From Brucella pecoris (GTDB lineage Bacteria > Pseudomonadota > Alphaproteobacteria > Rhizobiales > Rhizobiaceae): a stretch of 64,000 bases of DNA. The position numbers and the translations under genes were made by a program. Where the stretch lies: contig NZ_VEWK01000003.1 of the NCBI RefSeq assembly GCF_006376675.1, positions 186,001 to 250,000 of the forward strand, written 5' to 3'. Below the pieces are notes generated by a model, which did no database searches, had not been told where the DNA came from, and worked only from the letters and a program-made list of their open reading frames with translations. The stretch's first letter is position 1, and every line of letters starts with the position of its first letter. Positions 62,601 to 64,000 of the stretch are shown here, piece after piece.

Positions 62601-63491
62601 ATGAACTTGCGCAGCTTCCAGGCCTTTGTCGAAGTGGTGCGGCAAGGCGGTTTTTCCGCCGCCGCGAAAACCATCAACGCGACCCAGTCGACCGTCAGCA
62701 AGGCGGTCAGACAGCTTGAAGACGAACTGGGGCTGGTTCTGCTGGATCGCGAAATCTCGCCCTCCCGCCTCACCACAGCCGGTGAGATTGTTTTTCGTCG
62801 CGCAGTTGCCATGCTGGCGGAAAAGGACGACATGCTGGCCGAGTTGGACGAACTGCGCGGTCTCAAGCGCGGCCTCCTGAAACTCGGCCTGCCGCCCATC
62901 GGGTCCAGCGTGCTTTTCGCTCCCGTTTTCGCGGCCTATACGAAGCTTTATCCAGAGATCGATATTCAGTTGGTTGAGCACGGCAGCAGAAGGCTGGAGG
63001 AACTGCTGCTTGCCGGAAATGTGGAACTCGCGGCTTCGCTTCTGCCTGTCGAAGACAGCTTCGAATGGCAGGACGTGCGATGCGAACCGGTGGTGGCACT
63101 GCTTCCGACAAACCACGCGCTTGCGCGTGGCGACGGCGTTTCGCTGCAGGATATTGCCAGCTTGCCGTTCATCCTTTTCGAGAGCGGCTTTGCTCTCAAT
63201 CATATCATCCTTGATGCATGTCGTTCGCATGGATTCTCTCCAAACGTTGCGGTCCGCTCCAGTCAGATCGACTTCATCGTTGAGCTGGTAGCGGCAGGCA
63301 TGGGCATCGGCTTCCTGCCGAAAATGATCGCGGAACAGCGGCATCACCCGGGCGTGCGCATCCACAGGATCAAAGGCGCCGATGTGAACTGGCATTTGGC
63401 GCTGATCTGGCGAAAAGGCGCATTCCTGTCTCACGCCGCTCGTGCCTGGCTCGAACTGAGTAAAGCCGGGACCGGCACCGCATCGTCTTGA
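62601..63491 (+). CDS. LysR-family regulator, divergent from lrgAB (CidR-like by position)
   Basis: A 296-residue LysR protein. The N-terminal helix-turn-helix is in FVEVVRQGGFSAAAKTINA and STVSKAVRQLEDELGLVLLD, and a normal effector domain follows. Divergence from lrgAB suggests that it activates them in response to a metabolic signal such as acetate or pyruvate, as CidR does. That role is inferred from position only. Confidence 0.87.
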   Translation: MNLRSFQAFVEVVRQGGFSAAAKTINATQSTVSKAVRQLEDELGLVLLDREISPSRLTTAGEIVFRRAVAMLAEKDDMLAELDELRGLKRGLLKLGLPPIGSSVLFAPVFAAYTKLYPEIDIQLVEHGSRRLEELLLAGNVELAASLLPVEDSFEWQDVRCEPVVALLPTNHALARGDGVSLQDIASLPFILFESGFALNHIILDACRSHGFSPNVAVRSSQIDFIVELVAAGMGIGFLPKMIAEQRHHPGVRIHRIKGADVNWHLALIWRKGAFLSHAARAWLELSKAGTGTASS

Positions 63492-63667
63492 AACGTCCGC
63501 CCCGTCGCCTATCTCCAATAGATGTACCGACTGAATTAAGTGCCCTTGGCACCGCTTCAGCCATAAGCCCGTGTGTAGAACATTGCTCTACCCACCCGTT
63601 TCAAAGCGCATGACGCCTGAAACCGCCGACGGATTTCTGCTCTGCGCTTCATCAGAAGGAGGCTATG

Positions 63668-63853
63668 ATGGAAGGTCAGGTTATATTCTATAAGGATGAC
63701 AGAATCCTCTACCGGCACCATATCGACGTGCAGGAAGACGATTTTTCAAAGGGCGTAAATGATGCGCTCATTGCCTTTCAGCGCAATTATGCAGGTTTCG
63801 ACCTCGCAGGCGACGATATTCACATCCGCTTCAAGAAGCCGGGTGACGCGTAG
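63668..63853 (+). CDS. Small protein of unknown function
   Basis: A 61-residue acidic and aromatic protein (VIFYKDDRILYRHHIDVQED, then NDALIAFQRNYAGFDLAGDD). It has no signal or membrane segment. AAGGAGG lies just upstream; the second of two adjacent ATGs has better spacing. I do not recognise a family. The good ribosome-binding site and regular protein pattern favour a real gene. The 175 bases before it hold no other feature I can name. Confidence 0.65.
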   Translation: MEGQVIFYKDDRILYRHHIDVQEDDFSKGVNDALIAFQRNYAGFDLAGDDIHIRFKKPGDA

Positions 63854-63925
63854 TGGATTGAATTTGACGTTTGAATCCCGATCAACTGAAACGCTGTTTC
63901 AAACGTCAAATTCGAAAAATCCACT
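63852..63925. repeat. Inverted-repeat element directly after the small gene
   Basis: AGTGGATT at 63852-63859 and AATTTGACGTTTGAA at 63861-63875 are mirrored by TTCAAACGTCAAATT at 63898-63912 and AATCCACT at 63918-63925. The stop codon of the small gene overlaps its first bases. It may be a dispersed repeat and could also end transcription. Confidence 0.78.
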
Positions 63926-63960
63926 CGATTCATAAACTTGCTAGTGGTCTTTTTGATTCC

Positions 63961-64000
63961 GACATTTGTCCGACGTCAGTAACGGAGGGGTGCAAATGTC
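63961..64000. repeat. Inverted repeat at the window edge
   Basis: GACATTTG at 63961-63968 is the inverse of CAAATGTC at 63993-64000. The element may continue past the window, so its nature is open. Confidence 0.4.

Noticed and set aside
1..64000. CRISPR arrays, insertion sequences, prophage genes, tRNA or rRNA genes
   Set aside because: I looked for regular spacer-repeat arrays, transposase or integrase motifs and tRNA-like cloverleaf ends and found none. The repeats seen are dispersed or single dyads.

Overview
The window looks like chromosomal DNA of a member of the Brucellaceae (Brucella/Ochrobactrum group, Hyphomicrobiales). The grounds are two Omp2-type porins with the hallmark Brucella porin N-terminus, an IalB-family protein, NadQ-type control of nadABC, the alphaproteobacterial carboxyspermidine route to spermidine, and dispersed intergenic repeats of the kind seen in this genus. 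Genes are dense, intact and of moderately high GC. I saw no insertion sequence, prophage, CRISPR array, tRNA or rRNA. Assignments are from reading translated sequence and motifs; no database search was run.

Layout. 1-2.6 kb: the N-terminus of dsbD (cut by the window edge) and a divergent OmpR-type two-component pair. 2.8-10.9 kb: a complete cbb3 oxidase locus, ccoNOQP then ccoGHIS, behind a perfect FixK/FNR box. 10.9-16.1 kb: a glyoxylate-to-glycerate pathway on the minus strand (gcl, hyi, tartronate semialdehyde reductase, glycerate kinase), with a divergent IclR regulator. 17.3-28.7 kb: purine catabolism (guaD, puuD, a LysR regulator, xdhABC, uraH, a puuE-uraD fusion, allE). Its product, ureidoglycolate, yields glyoxylate that can feed the neighbouring pathway. 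29.2-32.3 kb: two tandem porins. 32.6-38.3 kb: a TRAP transporter of the alpha-keto-acid type with an adjacent Cache-domain kinase and NarL-type regulator. 38.7-47.4 kb: IalB, a MATE transporter, a proline racemase-family enzyme, carboxyspermidine dehydrogenase and decarboxylase, an MFS exporter and a SufR-like regulator. 47.5-50.2 kb: sodB, then fpr behind a second perfect FixK/FNR box, and a TetR regulator with an unknown partner. 50.5-56.8 kb: nadABC with twin NadQ operators, nadQ, and panBC. 57-61 kb: a lipoprotein hydrolase and two VOC dioxygenase-like proteins, one fused to a hydrolase. 61.1-63.5 kb: an anti-Shine-Dalgarno small RNA, lrgAB and a divergent LysR regulator. The end holds a small unknown gene and repeats.

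The two most notable non-coding signals are the minus-strand RNA at 61131-61242, with three hairpins each presenting a CCUCCUCCC-type loop and a promoter that fits, and the FixK/FNR box in front of fpr. Several start codons were moved from the longest open frame to a position with a proper ribosome-binding site; these choices are stated in the entries.
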